Of a DNA stretch of 5,140 nt, positions 4,450 to 5,140 are shown piece by piece; the first letter of the stretch is position 1, and every line of letters starts with the position of its first letter. The DNA lies in contig DMJQ01000121.1 of assembly GCA_003457065.1 (NCBI GenBank), positions 9,715-14,854 on the forward strand, given 5' to 3'. The stretch is from Clostridiales bacterium (GTDB lineage Bacteria > Bacillota > Clostridia > Tissierellales > Sedimentibacteraceae). The position numbers and the translations under genes are program-made. The notes below the pieces were generated by a model, which made no database searches, had not been told where the DNA came from, and was given only the letters and a program-made list of their open reading frames with translations.

Positions 4450-5140
4450 TTAATCCTTGGTAGTTATTTTGCCTGCCGCAACACATATTATTACGGTTAT
4501 TAACATTACCGGAATAGTGCTTCCGATGATAATGTCCATGTTTAAAAGTACTCTGTAAATTGCAAACCCTATGAGCCAGACAATAAAATTTGTCACATAC
4601 ACGGATTTTTTCAGACTGTCCTTTTTAAGAATGAAATAGTCCGTTATAAGGATCGCGACCATGGGAGCAAATACAGATCCTATAAAGTATAAAAAGTTTT
4701 CATACTGCTCCACAGGTGAAACTATTGCAATCACAGTTCCCACAATGCACGCCAGAACTGCCATTGCCTTTTCGGACAGCCTTCCGTCAATTGTTTTTAA
4801 GCTCACTCCGGCGGAATAAACATCCATGTAGGTAGTAGTTATCGTCGAAAATAATATTATCAGCACACCAAGTATACCAAAACCTACTTTAAACATTATG
4901 GTGGCAATATCGCTTTCGCCGGTAAATATGGCAGCTCCCAGGCCGATTGTATACATGAAAACACTTCCGACAAAATATGTAATTACACTGACGCGTGCTG
5001 CAGCCGCCGGATGTCTTGCATCCTTGGTGTAATCGGAAATCAGCGGCAGCCATGACAGCGGCATCGCTATTGATAGTTCCATTGCAGCTCCGAAGCTCAG
5101 TTGCCCACCAATATTTATTTGCGAACCTCCCTTAAAAACG
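4450..5140 (-). CDS. cytX: CytX, NCS1-family hydroxymethylpyrimidine permease (C-terminal 229 residues; start beyond the right edge)
   Basis: CytX belongs to the nucleobase:cation symporter-1 family, related to the cytosine permease CodB, and is predicted to import HMP across the inner membrane, which fits ThiD as the next user. The frame is open from the right edge of the window to the TAA at 4452-4450. An internal Met (5082) preceded by LSFGAA is not the true start: the preceding codons (GGSQINIGGQ) continue the family pattern without a ribosome binding site. Seven hydrophobic segments are visible in the fragment, consistent with the second half of a 12-helix carrier. The stretch WLPLISDYTKDARHP is the conserved NCS1 loop and helix region. 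The C-terminus is short and charged (GKITTKD). A plain cytosine or purine permease cannot be excluded from this half alone, but the position beside thiW and the thi operon favours HMP. Confidence 0.9.
   Translation of the reverse strand, partial: VFKGGSQINIGGQLSFGAAMELSIAMPLSWLPLISDYTKDARHPAAAARVSVITYFVGSVFMYTIGLGAAIFTGESDIATIMFKVGFGILGVLIILFSTITTTYMDVYSAGVSLKTIDGRLSEKAMAVLACIVGTVIAIVSPVEQYENFLYFIGSVFAPMVAILITDYFILKKDSLKKSVYVTNFIVWLIGFAIYRVLLNMDIIIGSTIPVMLITVIICVAAGKITTKD

Overview
This 5.1 kb window is a thiamin (vitamin B1) salvage locus. Every gene I can support lies on the minus strand, so the order of transcription is right to left. The AT-rich intergenic sequence, strong AAGGAGG-type ribosome binding sites, consensus sigma-A-type promoters, a terminator-controlled TPP riboswitch and the gene set (cytX, thiW, thiM, thiE, thiD, and a CoA-disulfide-reductase-like flavoprotein) all point to an anaerobic Firmicute of the class Clostridia. 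I cannot name the genus from sequence alone.

Layout in transcription order. (1) 5140-4450: 3' part of cytX, an NCS1-family permease for hydroxymethylpyrimidine (HMP); its start is outside the window. (2) 4427-4272: a possible 51-residue membrane peptide whose stop codon overlaps the thiW start; the same stretch forms a terminator-like hairpin. (3) 4275-3763: thiW, the substrate-binding S component of an ECF transporter, predicted to import the thiazole moiety (HET). (4) 3700-3059: a HAD-family phosphatase with a TTG start and its own strong promoter. (5) 3038-2876: a near-consensus promoter, a complete TPP riboswitch aptamer and an intrinsic terminator. (6) 2748-500: thiM, thiE and thiD, tightly packed and overlapping, ending at a strong intrinsic terminator at 461-424. 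(7) 225-1: the first 75 codons of a CoA-disulfide-reductase-like FAD enzyme, with a 274-bp leader that holds a small palindrome and a broken small reading frame.

How it works together. CytX would bring in HMP and ThiW, with a shared ECF module, HET. ThiD phosphorylates HMP twice, ThiM phosphorylates HET, and ThiE joins the products into thiamin monophosphate (TMP). When TPP is abundant the riboswitch should end transcription before thiM. No de novo genes (thiC, thiG, thiH, thiS, thiF) are visible, so within this window the locus is salvage only. No TMP kinase (thiL) or thiamin pyrophosphokinase (thiN) is present either. The HAD phosphatase is therefore an attractive but unproven candidate for removing phosphate from TMP or another intermediate.

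The most interesting points are the HAD gene and its private promoter inside a thiamin locus, the overlap of a small membrane-type reading frame with a terminator-like hairpin before thiW, and an unexplained structured stretch of about 100 nt between the riboswitch terminator and thiM. I see no sign of a mobile element, a CRISPR array, a tRNA or an rRNA.
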